The position numbers and the translations under genes were made by a program. The notes beneath the pieces were generated by a model. It was given only the letters and a program-made list of their open reading frames with translations, did no database searches and was not told the DNA's origin. A DNA stretch of 64,000 bases from Galeruca laticollis (lineage: Eukaryota; Arthropoda; Insecta; Coleoptera; Chrysomelidae), in assembly GCA_963921935.1 (NCBI GenBank), contig OY998180.1:80683262-80747261 (forward strand), given 5' to 3'. This document shows, piece by piece, positions 1-11,800 of the stretch (positions are counted from its first letter, which is position 1; each line of letters starts with the position of its first letter).

Positions 1-851
1 GTTTTTGAGAAACCTTTAGTATTTAGGAGTCGTATATGTTCTATTAGAGCTGAATGGAGTCTTTTCATTTGTCCGTTGGATTGAGGATGATTGGGAGAGG
101 TAAAATGAACTTGAATTTTATGAAGGCTCAGTAGTTCTGTTAATACGAAATTTTTGAATTCTGTGCCATTGTCAACTATGATTTGTTTCGGTATGCCGTG
201 ATGAGAGAAGAATTTTATAAGATTGTCTACCACTTCTGTACCAGAGGCAGAATTTATGTGATATGTTTGAGCGTATTTAGAAAAGCTATCAATGAAAGTT
301 AAAAATTTTGTTTGTTCTATCGTGAAAGAATCTAAATGAATAATTTCGAATGGATTCGAGGCAGTTGGGGTGATATTTAATTGCATATGTACTGGATTTT
401 GTTCATATTTACTTTGATGGCAAATTTGACATTCGTTTATAAATGTTTGTACGGATTCTTTAAGGTTAGGCCAATAATATTTTTCTTTTAATCTTAAATA
501 AGTTTCATCTATTCCTCGGTGATTTGATTTTCCTTCGAGATAGCTTTGTATGATAGTTTTGATCTCTTCTTGATCTGTTACATCTATTAACTTTGTGGTA
601 CAACGTTTTAATTGGATTGAATTTGATCTGAAATATTTTTGTAATATTGTCGAAAATGGTTCGTACAATTCGGGGCTTTCGAAATAAACGTGATATTGAA
701 TATTTGGTGAAATAAATTCTTTAATAAAATTGATAATGTCTTGTTCTAGGTTATTTTTGGATATTTGTACAGTTATTTGTTTCTTCTTTTTCTCAAATAA
801 TATTCTAACTTTAGGTTTCGCTGGAGAATGTAAAACGGAACTAATTATAAT
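1..851 (-). pseudogene. Errantivirus-like Ty3/gypsy integrase, partial
   Basis: This is the integrase part of pol, running off the left window edge. Read on the minus strand from about 850, an open frame shows an HHCC zinc-binding region (SNHRGIDETY, then ECQICHQSK), the catalytic-core Asp residues in HLDSF and VDNGTEF, and the SPNHPQSNGQ stretch. The residue expected to be the catalytic Glu right after SNGQM is Lys (codon at 63-65), so the DDE triad is incomplete. An in-frame TAA at 852-854 separates this frame from the upstream linker. The element family is known to paste retroviral-like cDNA into DNA. Whether an env gene follows cannot be seen. Confidence 0.85.
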
Positions 852-1626
852 TTAATTTTGCCCGACGTTAACTGCACATTTTGCGATAGGGATACCTATT
901 ACCTCATTTTCTTCAGCATTAGAATGAATCGTAATAAGAGACTCGTTTTCGTTTACGTTGATTCTATCGTCGTTGGGTTCATTTTGACGGTCAGGTGTTA
1001 TCTGCTGTAATGCAGTCAGGATTGTTGTCACTTGAGTTTGTTGTCGACAAATTTTCATTGTCTAGTTCAGCGTCGGGATTTACTATCAAGGATATAGTGT
1101 CTAGGTCAGGGTTATCGTCTTGAGTTACTTCTGTTGTTGGAATTTTTAGTTGATTTTCAACTGTAAATGGCGAAGGTGTATTAATACTTCGTTGTGATCG
1201 AGACGGAATTGGTTCATTGCTAAAATTTATATCGCGGCTCAGAACATCGTCAACATTTTTCCAAAAATTTTCATCATTAAGAATTTCGTTCATTTCTTTA
1301 GTATTTATTTCTATTCTAGATAATGCATCCGCATTAGTATTAGGGCTTCCACGTTTATACACAATTTTATAATCAAATTCATCTAATTTAATTCGCCATC
1401 TAATGAGTTTAGAATTTGGGTCTTTTAGAGAAAAAAGCCATTGAAGTGGTTTGTGGTCACAAACAATGGTAAATTTTTTGCCATATAAATGAGGTCGGAA
1501 ATATTTGGTTGCCCATACAATGGCCAAAAGTTCTTTTTCTGTGGTATCATAATTGCGTTCAGAATCGTTAAGGGTTCGAGATGCGTAAAGGTTTCGTGAG
1601 GTCGGGATAATGGAGAATTGGGCCAT
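852..1626 (-). pseudogene. Ty3/gypsy RNase H and linker, frameshifted
   Basis: The minus-strand frame 991-1626 begins with the RNase H motifs YASRTLNDSERNYDTTEKE and CDHKPLQWLF and runs into the linker before integrase. A second frame, 852-1058, continues the same protein after a frameshift near 1000-1060 and ends at the TAA before integrase. The first part of RNase H, including the usual TDAS catalytic Asp motif, is missing: the sequence jumps from the DLTKP tether directly to YASRTLN. That implies an internal deletion of roughly 25 codons with loss of frame. The domain would be inactive. Confidence 0.85.
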
Positions 1627-1971
1627 TGGTCAGAATATTTTTGCATGTTTCGAAGCATGATAAGAATTCGTCATTGTGTTCGATTGTCGCGCCTTTTTTT
1701 AGGCATTTTGTCAGTGGTTTCGTTAAGTGGGCGAAGTTTTTTATAAAACGTCTATAATATCCCATCAGTCCCAAAAATCCTTTGATTTGTTTAGTAGTTT
1801 TGGGTATAGAGTAATCTTTGATGGCTTTAATTTTGTCTGGGTTGCATTTCACTCCAGAAGGGGTGACTACATGTCCGAGATAAGCTACTTCTTTTCTCAG
1901 GAATTCCGATTTATCTAATTGAATCTTGAAAGTAGATTCTCTAAGTCGATCAAATACACATTTTAGTCTCT
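1568..1971 (-). pseudogene. Ty3/gypsy RT thumb and tether
   Basis: The minus-strand frame at 1568-1852 contains KGFLGLMGYYRRFI, the standard end of a Ty3/gypsy reverse transcriptase, followed by the tether toward RNase H. The stretch 1853-1971 continues it upstream (DKSEFL, YLGHVVTPSGVKC) with no start of its own. A frameshift near 1975 separates it from the palm domain. It is part of the same broken pol as its neighbours. Confidence 0.85.
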
Positions 1972-2390
1972 CTATTGCTCCTGTAATGAAGTGGAAAAAA
2001 CGATTATATCGTCAAGGTATACGAGGCATTTTTCATTTTGTATGCCTCGTAGTATATTGTCCATTGCCCGCTGGAAGGTAGCTGGGGCAGTTTTCAAACC
2101 GAATGGCATCCGGAGGAACTCCCAGTGTCCGGATTCGGTGCTGAAAGCTGTTTTCTCTATATCTTTTTCGGCCATCTCTAGCTGGTGAAAACCTGAAGCT
2201 AGATCCAAGGTTGTAAAGTATTGGCATCTACCTAACTTGTCTAATAAGCCCGTTATATTAGGAAGTGGGTACTTGTCATCAATAGTTTTTTCGTTAAGAC
2301 GTCTATAGTCTATGACTACACGAAATTTGGCTTTCCCAGAAGCGTCTTGTTTCTTGCGTATGACCCAAATTGGCGCATTGGTCGGATAAT
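1972..2390 (-). pseudogene. Ty3/gypsy reverse transcriptase palm
   Basis: From about 2390 down to 1975 one minus-strand frame covers fingers and palm: PIWVIRKK, FRVVIDYRRLNEKT, the motif A region TLDLASGFHQ, MPFGLKTAPATFQR, and the active site YLDD in CLVYLDDIIVFS. Both catalytic Asp residues of YLDD are present. Frameshifts at about 2375 and 1975 isolate this segment, so it cannot be made as part of an intact polyprotein. Family: 17.6/297-like errantiviruses. Confidence 0.9.
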
Positions 2391-2396
2391 TTTATG

Positions 2397-2666
2397 TTAA
2401 AGAAATTTCTGAATTTGTTCATCTACTTCTTTTTTGTACACAAAAGGATATCGATAGGTTTTAGCGTTAACAGGAATCTCGTCGGTGGTTCGTATTTCAT
2501 GCTTAATTTTGTTCGTAAAAGTAAGTGGTGTGTTTTCGTTATAAAATATTTCAGAATATTCGGAACAAAGTTTAAGTATTTTGGATTTTTCCTCGTCGTT
2601 CAAGTGATCTATTCTAATATTATTTGAATCTAAAGTTTGTGTAGAAGTGTCTTCTAGGTTATTCAA
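2397..2666 (-). pseudogene. Ty3/gypsy protease-RT linker, RT N-terminus
   Basis: This minus-strand frame contains the conserved approach to the RT (IKHEIRTTDEIPVNAKTYRY, then KKEVDEQIQKFL) and stops at 2397 just before the segment that should read into PIWV. It overlaps the protease frame by four bases in another phase, so pol is broken at both of its ends. Confidence 0.8.
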
Positions 2667-3310
2667 TTCGAAATTTTTAAAAGCATCGCTATCAAATTTT
2701 CTACAGGAAGTGGTTCTGAAAAACTCAATTTAACTGGATTTGTTGTGATATTTAGAATTGTAGTAATGGCTTCTCCATTTCTTGCAATTGATAGCGACTC
2801 TGGTATTTTACAAACGTGAAATTTTTGGTGTGGAATGATGATTTCACCATTCTTTATACTTGTTTTTATTTTTATAACCTTTTCAGTTCTAGGTTCGATA
2901 GTAATAGAGTTTATGTGTTTCTGAGTTTTATGAAAATTTAATTTAATTTTACTATGTGGGGTTATAAACCATCCACTAGAAAAGTTTATGTTGGCTTTCA
3001 ATAATTTCAAGTTATCTAGGCCAATAAGTCCTTGGAATACACTATGGAATTTGAATACATAGAATTTGAGATTTAAATTATCAGATAAATTGAAAATTTT
3101 TGAAGAGGGGATTGGAGTGCTATATTTATGGGAAGATTCTTGAAAAACTGATTTCACAGTAAATGGGTCATGAGTTAGGTTATCTGAAAAATATTCAAAT
3201 GCAATTTCGGGATCTATGAATGATTTTGATGATCCAGAATCTATTAAAAGTTTGATATTATACTCGGGGAATGTTATATAAGGCAATTCACTATTATTAC
3301 TTAAATTCAA
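2663..3310 (-). pseudogene. Ty3/gypsy retroviral-type aspartic protease
   Basis: A 215-codon minus-strand frame carries the retropepsin signature LIDSGSS about 27 residues from its first Met, followed by a long beta-rich region. In this family the protease is cut from the Gag-Pol polyprotein and processes it. The frame is open internally, but the gag frame before it and the RT frame after it are in different phases. Some of these phase changes may be natural gag-pol frameshifting; the others in this element are damage. Confidence 0.8.
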
Positions 3311-3327
3311 TGGAATTGATTCGGGGG

Positions 3328-4583
3328 CTATGTTTCCCCTAAATTCTGAGACGTTTCGTGAAAATTTGTAGAATCTTGATTTGAGAAATCGAAATAATCA
3401 TTATTATTTTGTTCTTCAAATTGATATTGTTCGTTTTTAGAATATGAGTTATCAGAATAATAATATTGTTCGGTTTCCTCGTCCTGAATATCAGCATGAA
3501 ATAATTCCTCGTCTATAAAACTATTTTGTGGTCGAGAATTTCGGAAATGATTTTGATTTGAAGGACCTGGGTATGAGTTTCTGATATGTGAACTCATTGG
3601 GTGATCGTTTACTGTATTTCTTGTGGAAATACTCATGGGTGTGGGTTTTGGTAAATTTAAATTTTGATTTGCTTTGAATGCATTATGGTTTTGTTGAGAT
3701 TTGAAGACTTGAGAATTCGTAGGAAAACGTTGGGGTTGTCTTTGAGTTATAGGGCGAACAGGTATAGGTTGAGATAGAAATGATCTTTGTGCTCTAAAGA
3801 AATTATTGGGTGTATGAGTATTAAATCTAGTTGGATTACTGTTAAAATTCTGTCGTTGTACAAAAGGCTTACCAGAGTATTGCGGTTGCTTTATATTTGT
3901 TCTATCAGTAAAATTTTGGAAATAATGTAGATTGTCTTTTTTTAAAACATATTGTAAAGCTTCGGCTAAATTATTTGGTTTTATGCATTTAATAGTTGTA
4001 CCTAACGGTTCTTTAAGTCCTGATAAAAATGTTGTTAAAGCTACATCATATAAATTTCTTTTTAAAATTTTTGAGTTATTTTCGATTTCATGAACGTCTA
4101 CATAACTACACAAAAGATTGAGAATGTTTAAAACTCTATCATAGAACTGCTGTGGTTTTTCATTTGATTGTTGTCTCATCATTACTAATCCCTACTTAGA
4201 CAAGTTTCGTCTCTCTGATCTGCAAAATTTCTCGTTAAAACATCTCTTAACTCGTTCCAAGTAGATACATTTTGTATATTTACGACTAATTTAGCATTAC
4301 CAGTTAATTTAGATATTAGACAATTCAATAAATACACATTTTGGAAACAATTTGGTGTGTCTATTCTGTAAAATGAATCAATTAATGATTTACAGACACT
4401 TAGATATCTGTTCAAATCATTTGGATTGCCATCGAAATCTGGCTCACATTTTAGATATTCTGGTCTAAATTCGGCCATGATTAAATTATTATTAATTGAA
4501 CTTTGATTTAAAATTAGTGAGTCAGTTGAAGGATCTAATTTTAAACTTTGAAGAATGTTTGATAATTGGTCAACTTCAGACAT
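3328..4583 (-). pseudogene. Errantivirus-like gag, one frameshift
   Basis: Two minus-strand frames, 4185-4583 (starting MSEVDQLSNILQ) and 3328-4182 (starting MMRQQSNEKPQQ), together look like a complete gag. They abut at 4182-4187, where the phase change fits loss of one base. The second half is rich in Asn, Gln, Phe and Arg, as nucleocapsid-like tails of insect errantiviruses often are, with no CCHC knuckle visible. It is the first gene after the leader and primer-binding site, and protease follows downstream. Confidence 0.8.
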
Positions 4584-4895
4584 AAAAATTTATTGTACTT
4601 ACAGTAATAATAGAAGAAATATTTCAAGCATTCCTATAGAGATATACTCCGGTTTGGCAATTTTTATCTTCCTCAGATGAATATCTCTGCAAAATTGGAC
4701 TATTGTCGTTCCAATTCCCGTTTATGGACTTCTTCGTGCTTGGGATCGTTTCGGTGTGTGATACACTGGGTTTCCTGACGTTTTAGGAGCCACTCTAAAC
4801 TTCCACTTGCACAAAATAACTAAGTCCGTAGATTCCGATACTCAGTCAATCGTTAAAACGAAAATTAACGCGTTCGATACGTATTAATTCTGAAT
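4584..4895 (-). other. Untranslated leader of the first Ty3/gypsy element
   Basis: This stretch lies between the primer-binding site and the gag ATG (4583) on the minus strand. It has no open frame of interest, consistent with a packaging or leader region. Confidence 0.6.
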
Positions 4896-4913
4896 ATCCT
4901 ACTGACTGCGCCA
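4896..4913 (-). promoter_or_regulatory. tRNA-Ser-like primer-binding site
   Basis: On the minus strand the 18 bases read TGGCGCAGTCAGTAGGAT. This matches the type of primer site used by 17.6/297-like insect elements, which prime minus-strand synthesis with tRNA-Ser. It fixes the orientation of the element and the position of its LTR end. Confidence 0.75.
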
Positions 4914-5040
4914 CTTTCAAATTACTTACTCGAAATACTCTTTTTAAAAACGTTTATTTTACAAAATGATAGTTCTACGAACTATGACAAACAACATGAA
5001 ATCTAGTAACTGACTAACTTTATTTACAACAAGTAATTTT
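4914..5040 (-). repeat. Remnant of the 5' LTR of the first Ty3/gypsy element
   Basis: The bases directly upstream (minus sense) of the primer site should be the end of the 5' LTR. They contain an AATAAA-type signal (minus sense, near 5022). Only about 125 bp survive before a (TA)n tract where the second Ty3/gypsy element sits. The partner LTR lies outside the window, so the LTR start cannot be fixed. Confidence 0.55.
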
Positions 5041-5043
5041 ATA

Positions 5044-5090
<47 letters not shown>
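5041..5090. repeat. (TA)n tract at the left edge of the second gypsy element
   Basis: An almost pure TA dinucleotide run abuts the 5' LTR. A similar run abuts the 3' LTR at 16015, so the element appears to have inserted into a TA microsatellite. Confidence 0.9.
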
Positions 5091-7187
5091 TATCATGTAA
5101 TTCATGTTTAGAGAAACATTTTCTAATAATATTATAAAAATTTATAAAATTCATGGGATAACTTATCTGATTCCCCTGGTATTAAAGTGTTTAGGTTTGT
5201 GCACACAAACTTTATAAAATGTAATTGTGAAGGGAATGTAGATTGTACAGTAGCTGTAGAGTTTGTTGGTTAAAGTTGTCTACATATGTATTACCTAGTA
5301 TGTAACTTTACGTTACGGTATTGTATCGTGGATCTAAGATCTTAGGTTTGAACTTTATGACAAATTGTTCTTTGTTTTGAACCATATATTCAGTAAAAAG
5401 GATAGTTTTGTAATTTAAATAGACATGTTTTATAATTTAAGATATAAGCGTTTAGAAAACACAAAATCAACAATAAATATTTAATATCAAAGTTATTATT
5501 ATCCAGAAGTCATAAAAGTAACTAAAATCATAAAAATAGTTCTTATAACTTAATTAGTGACCATAATTAACTTGAAAATCATAATTTACCAGAGAAATAA
5601 GCATAAAAGCAAACATTGAAAGTGAAGTTATTTCTTCATAAGAATCAGAAGTCAAAATTTACATATTATTATGGTACAAAATTTCATACATAAAACCTAT
5701 TTTGGCTACATTTGTAATGATTAATAGTTAAAATCATCTCTCTAGACTGAACTTGGAGTAAAATATTAGACCTGGGGACAATTTGAAAGGGCCCAGAAGT
5801 CCATTTCGATGTTGGTGCATTTTACGGTTTCCTATCCTTAATATAGTACCAATCCTAGCAAATGAGGTATTGTTATAAAGTTTATTTCAAAAGGAAGGTG
5901 ATAATAGTAATCAATTTTAGTTTTAAAAGTTATTTAAACAAATAATATAGAATAAAAAAAATTTCATAAAAGTGAAATAATGAATTTATTGACAATTGTC
6001 TTGGCAACAACAGATTTTTTTAAGATCTTGGCAAATAAGGAGGTGATTTGATGCTGTTTTGTTTTTATTTGTTTGGGGAGTTGTTTATTGAATTTGAAAA
6101 GAGAGGAGCTTGAAATTTTTCGTGGTAAAAAATTATAAAAATTTAGAGGTAAATGGGAACAAATAGATTATAAAACTTGATACGTATTGATAATACAGTA
6201 TTTACATTATTGTAAGAAGAAACTGAAGTGGTAGAAGAAAGGAAAATTATTACTTACCTTGGTTAAAAGAAGTCACCACATGAACAAAGAAAGTAACCAT
6301 TTAAAAAGGGATATTATCGTTATTCTGATTCCTATGAATAACAATGGATTATAAAAGTGTAATTGAATCACATATTTCCTAATGATTTATAATATCTTAT
6401 CCTCAAGTAATACAGAGGTAAGTAGTATTCCGTTGCAACATCTAAGCAGTACATAAGCTAACATCCTGATCTGAAAAGAGAAAAAAGAAATGCATTAATT
6501 CCTAGGAAACGTTTACAGTAAGAAGATCATATTATCAAGAATTTAAGGAAAAACGTCTAATACTAACCTATATATATCGTCGTCACTGGAGGTAAATAAC
6601 TTTCAATATCGTTTTATCGTTTTTTCTCTTGTTTCACATCAGAGTTTAATTTGATTATGAATAGACAGTTATTTGTTATTTTAACAATAAACTCAATAAT
6701 AATTATCTAACCTTAAATGTTGACACCACCACAAACGAGTGAAATAAACGTTCCACAAGATTCGTTAGAAAGTTACAATTAAAAAAGCTTTGAATTCTAT
6801 ATTAGTAACCCACTTTCTTATATTCGTATAAGACTGAGATTTTCAAAACTAAATCAAATATTATTAATCTAGATGTAGATTATATAACAGCTAGCCGGAA
6901 TTAATATAATCACAAATTTTCCGAAAGATAAATATTTATTTTTGGTTTAAAGTTCTAAACGGTATTTATAAGTATGTACAGGATATACGGTGTGCATGGA
7001 AAAAGTATGAATGACGGTTTCGTTTTTTAATAGGTAATACGTTTCTATTTGGAAAATGATTAAATAAATAAAATTGTAATTGTTTCTTAGTAAGCGTCTT
7101 GTTTTATTTTGAGTTGGAAATACAAAATTTAAAAGGTTTTGATAAGCACAAACCTTTCTAAAAAAATAAAATTCATAAATAACAAGA
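5091..7187 (+). repeat. 5' LTR of the second gypsy element
   Basis: It is a near-identical direct copy of 13804-16014. At 2.1 kb it is long for a Ty3/gypsy LTR. It lacks the 98-bp segment present in the other LTR at 15467-15564. Exact ends are uncertain by a few bases because both flanks are TA-rich. Confidence 0.9.
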
Positions 7188-7192
7188 AATTT

Positions 7193-7212
7193 TGACGCCC
7201 ATCGTGTGTGGC
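7193..7212 (+). promoter_or_regulatory. tRNA-Lys-like primer-binding site
   Basis: Just inside the 5' LTR the sequence TGACGCCCATCGTGTGTGGC resembles the tRNA-Lys(1,2)-type site (TGGCGCCCAACGTGGGGC) with substitutions and two extra bases. Its position, a few bases after the LTR end, is as expected. Confidence 0.55.
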
Positions 7213-7308
7213 CCGATTTTCTTTTGGCTAACTTGGCAGTGATATTGAGTTGATTTTAATTCTGAATAAGTAGATATCCCATAGGGTGAGAGAGAGTGAT
7301 AGAAGTAT

Positions 7309-8811
7309 ATGTTATTGAGGAGTGGAAAACAGATATTAGTAAAAATGGAAGGACAAGGACATTTGAATCAGATGTTTCAAACATTAATGGCGAAGATAGA
7401 AGATGGAAATAAGAAAATGGATGATGGAATAAAGAAGATAGAAGAAGGAAACAATAGAATGGAGGAGAAAATAGAACAAACTAGACAGGATTTAAACCAA
7501 AAGCTAGATCAAACCAATAGCAAGCTACAGGTCATGAAGGAAGAAATGATCAAAATGGTAAATGATGAGGTTGAAAAAATAGAAAAAAAGGTAACATTGC
7601 ATACACAAAAATTAGAGAAGACAATGGCTGAGGCTAATGATAAAATTGATATGGTTAAGAAACATGTGAACGAAACAAAAAAAGAAATGAAACAGGAGAT
7701 AGCAAGGCACGACCTGGAATTTAAACAAGTAGAGGAAAAGATAAAAAAAATATCAACAGGGGCTATACCTAGATATTTATTTATGAATCAAAATGTAGAG
7801 GCAGAATGTCAGTTTTCCAATAATGGTAAACTTCATCCAGTACGATATTTGGAGAAACTTTTGAATTATATTAAAGAAAATGATTATGAAGACTAGTGGA
7901 AAACAATAGTCGAAAGAACTTTGAAAGGTACTGCATATTTATAGTGGGGAATAAATGAAGAGCGATGCACTGATTGGGCTACTTTTGTCGAATCATTTAT
8001 GAATAAATTCCATGGCGACATCGTTCAAGAAAGAATAAGGAGTAACATCTACACAGGCAAATATAGAGAAGGAGGTTTAACCAGAGAAGTATATGCAATG
8101 AGAAAATTTCAAAATGTTAAATACTTAGATCCACCAATGCCAGAAATGGATGCTGTTAAGTATGTAGCAAAACAGTTTCCATGGGAAATATACAATTATG
8201 TGGCTTTGAACAATATAGTTGATCAAAATGTATTTTTAGAGTATTTGCGAAGGGTCGATGACATTAAAGGTTGTGGCTCCAGCATGAACAACGATTTTAG
8301 GTGGGATGGTTTGGGAAGAGCTGGTCCAAGAACAGTACCAGAGAATACGCGGGAGGATAGGAACATGACGGAACCAAGGTTCCAAAATAATAACAATCAA
8401 ATTGGCCGTTCCTGGAACTACTTCCGGCATGAACAACGAAGAAATAATTGGAACCATGATCATCAGAGAACATCATATCAACCAGGAAATTATAACTATA
8501 GATCAAGACAAGACAACAGAAATACAAATTATCAAAATAGAAATTTTAATCAAAATAGACGGCAACAAGAAAGATCTACAAGAAATAATTATAATAGGAA
8601 TAGAGAAAATCAACAGCCACAAGATAGAACATTTAGAGGAAGATTAAACTCTGAGGGAAATGAACGAACAACGGTACAAAATCATCATTTAGAGACACAA
8701 TCAAGGTCACAAGAAAACATACAAATAAATAGAGAGGATGAACAAAGTAGGAATGCAGGAGAACAAGTAGAGCAAAACAATCAAACAACAATTTCACGAA
8801 ATTTTTATTAA
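7309..8811 (+). pseudogene. gag of the second gypsy element, two amber stops
   Basis: One reading frame runs from the ATG at 7309 to the TAA at 8809-8811, interrupted only by TAG at 7894-7896 and TAG at 7942-7944. The first 150 residues are a charged coiled coil (EEGNNRMEEKIEQTRQDLN and similar heptads). The middle resembles a gag capsid region. The tail is an Asn/Arg/Gln-rich region (about residues 390-450) replacing a CCHC knuckle. Near the end is a slippery heptamer for -1 frameshifting into pol. Confidence 0.85.
8799..8805 (+). promoter_or_regulatory. -1 programmed frameshift heptamer A AAT TTT
   Basis: In the gag frame the codons read cgA AAT TTT TAT TAA, an X XXY YYZ slippery site two codons before the gag stop. 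A -1 slip puts the ribosome into the pol frame, which stays open from 8805 through the first protease domain. Seen directly: the heptamer and the open -1 frame. Inferred: that slippage occurs here. Confidence 0.75.
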
Positions 8812-11800
8812 CAAGCAAATCATTCCACAATACTAATAAAATCACAAGTTCCTATAGTCACCCAAAAGACTTTATTAGTATTGATGAAGATGAAATACCA
8901 CATGACACAAATATAAATAATAAACTATCTTATGTACAATTGATAATTAATAATTTAAAAGTTTTATCCTTAATAGATACGGGGAGTACAATCTCATTGA
9001 TTAATAAGAAAATCATTAAAGATAATTATGAACTTTTCAAACATCATATTCTTAAAATCAATAAAATAAATGTTGTATCAGCTAGTAATAACAAAGTTGC
9101 AGAAGTAGATGCTATTTTGAATGTTAAAGTCAAAGTAGATAATGAAGAGAAAAATATTAATTTTATGATTATTAATAATTTAAACATGGATGCCATAGTA
9201 GGAGTTTAGTTTATGAGGGAACATAATGTTATATTGGATTTACAGACAATGAGTCTGATAATTAAAGATAATGTGTTGAATATTATTAAAATAAAAGATA
9301 CCTATATGGATCAAATATATGAGAATGAGGCATGGGAAAAGCCCACTTCATTAAATGTGATAAGAGTGTTTGGGGAAAGTAGGAATGAAAAGGGAAGGAA
9401 TGGCAAATCCATATTTAAAAATAAAGTTGATAAGCTAGATACAATTTTAGAATTTGAAGATGAAAATGAAGACAATCAGTATAATAATGAGATTTATAGT
9501 AAAACAAATTTGAATAATGTACAATCAATAACAAAAGGTATAAGTATCATGAGCAACAAGTATACATACAGTGAAAATTATTTAAAATCAAACAAAATTG
9601 TGTCAGATAAATATAAACATCATTTTAATAAGGATTATAATTACATTAAATATGTTAAACTAATAAAGATGACATATCCACAGAATGATTTGCTTCGTTA
9701 TAATAATATCGGAAAGGGTGCACGGCAATTAACTGAAAAAGAAAGAACATATAGGTTAATGAATAATAATAAATTTATATACAAAAATAATGGACAAACT
9801 TATATAAAGAAGAAATGGAGCATAAGTAAATGGAAAAAAGTTAGGCTCAAATTGGTAAAGCATCAGTATAGGAACCAAGGATTTAAAATTTTAAAATTAG
9901 ATATAAGTAATTTTCAAAAAGAATGTTGGTTGCCATATATTAAAGTTAAGGTTCAAGGATTAGAAATGATTGAACTTGTTGATAGTGGGTCACAGGTATC
10001 CATTATTCGAGAAATGATTATTAGGAATAATCCAACGATTTTTAAAAACCATATCATGAATATTAATAGAATTGTTGTTGTTTCTGCTAGTAATAGAAAT
10101 TTAGAAGAGGTTAATAAGATGTTTGTTGGAAACTTGGAATGTGAAGAAAGGAAGATACCATGTGAGTTACTAATTATGGAGAAGCTTAAGGTTGACATAA
10201 TTTTAGGTATAGATTTTTTATATAAAGGAAAGGCATGGATTGACTTGGGAAAGTTGAAACTGAAGATATATGAAGTTGAAACAAATTTATTGGAGTATGG
10301 AAGCGATAGTTACAGACCAACAGTAGGACATTTAAGTACAGAACAATGTGAACAATTGCATGTAGAGACAAAATTAGGCCCTGATGGATTAATATGCCCG
10401 GGAGAATATAAAGAAATGATATGGAGTATGTTTCAAGATCATGAAAACTTAATAAATGGTGTAGCTAGATGTGCTAACCATTATTATCATAGGTTAGAAG
10501 TATACCCTGATAAACGTTTCATATGCAAAGGATACCCTATACCTTATGCTTACAGAAAACAAGTCAGAGATGAAATTAATAAAATGTACCAGGATCAAAT
10601 AATTCAACCTTCATCGAGCGAATTTCTTAGTCCTCTTGTAATAGTTCGAAAAAAGGACGAATCTATCAGGATATGTCTGGACGCACGCAAAATTAATGCA
10701 ATAACCAAACCCCAATATGAATCACCACAAAGAGTGGATGTTTTATTAACTAATATCGGCAAATGCTCAGTGTTTACAAAGATGGATTTGAACAATTCTT
10801 TTTGGTTAATATCATTACACCCAGATTCCAGGAAATATACCGCTTTTCAAGTAGATGGTCAGACCTGGGAGTTCCGAGTAACACCTTTCGGTTTACAATC
10901 AAGTTCAGCCGCATTAGTCAGAGCATTAAGAGAGGTGCTGGAACCACACAGTCATTTCTGTGTATCATACATTTATGATCTTCTAATTTTCAGTGAGACT
11001 GTTCAAGAACATTTGCAACACATAAAAACCATAATAGAAACACTGGACAAATATGGTCTGAAACTAAATATAAACAAATGCCAATTTTTACAAGAACGAG
11101 TTAAATTTTTGGGATATCAAATAACTAGCAAAGGTATTACAATAGATTTAGATAGAATTGGACAGATTAAGAATTTTCCACAACCAACTACACTTAAATT
11201 GTTGAGAGGATTTTTAGGGATGATAAATTATTATGCCAAAGTAGTACCTTTGATTGAGCTTTTAAGAAAGAAAGAACCGTGGAAGTGGACACCCAGAAGA
11301 GTACAAGCTTTTCAAGATATAAAAGATGCTTTTTATCAGGGCATTTCTATATACGTACCCGTTTTTGATAGACCTTTTATTCTAAGAACAGATGCATGTT
11401 TCCATACAATATCAGCAGAATTGACTCAAATACATGATGGAGTTGAAGTTCCGATATGTTTCGTATCAAGAATATTAAGAGGAGCTCAACTAAAGTACAC
11501 GGTTTCTGAAAAAGAAATGATGGCCATAGTTTTTGCGTGTCAGAAGTTAAATTACTGGCTTAAAGGAAATAAATTTGTGATAGAAACTGATCATCAAAGT
11601 CTCTCCTTTATGAAGACAACTTCATTCACAAATAATAGAATGTACAGGTGGAGTCTCCTGATGATGGAATTTGATTATGAAATCAGATACAGGCCAGGAA
11701 AGATTAATTACACTGCTGACTATGTGAGTAGGAAAGACAGAAAAACTGTAAAACCAAATGAATTAGTTCTTTCTAACTGTAAACCACAAACATTTCTAAA

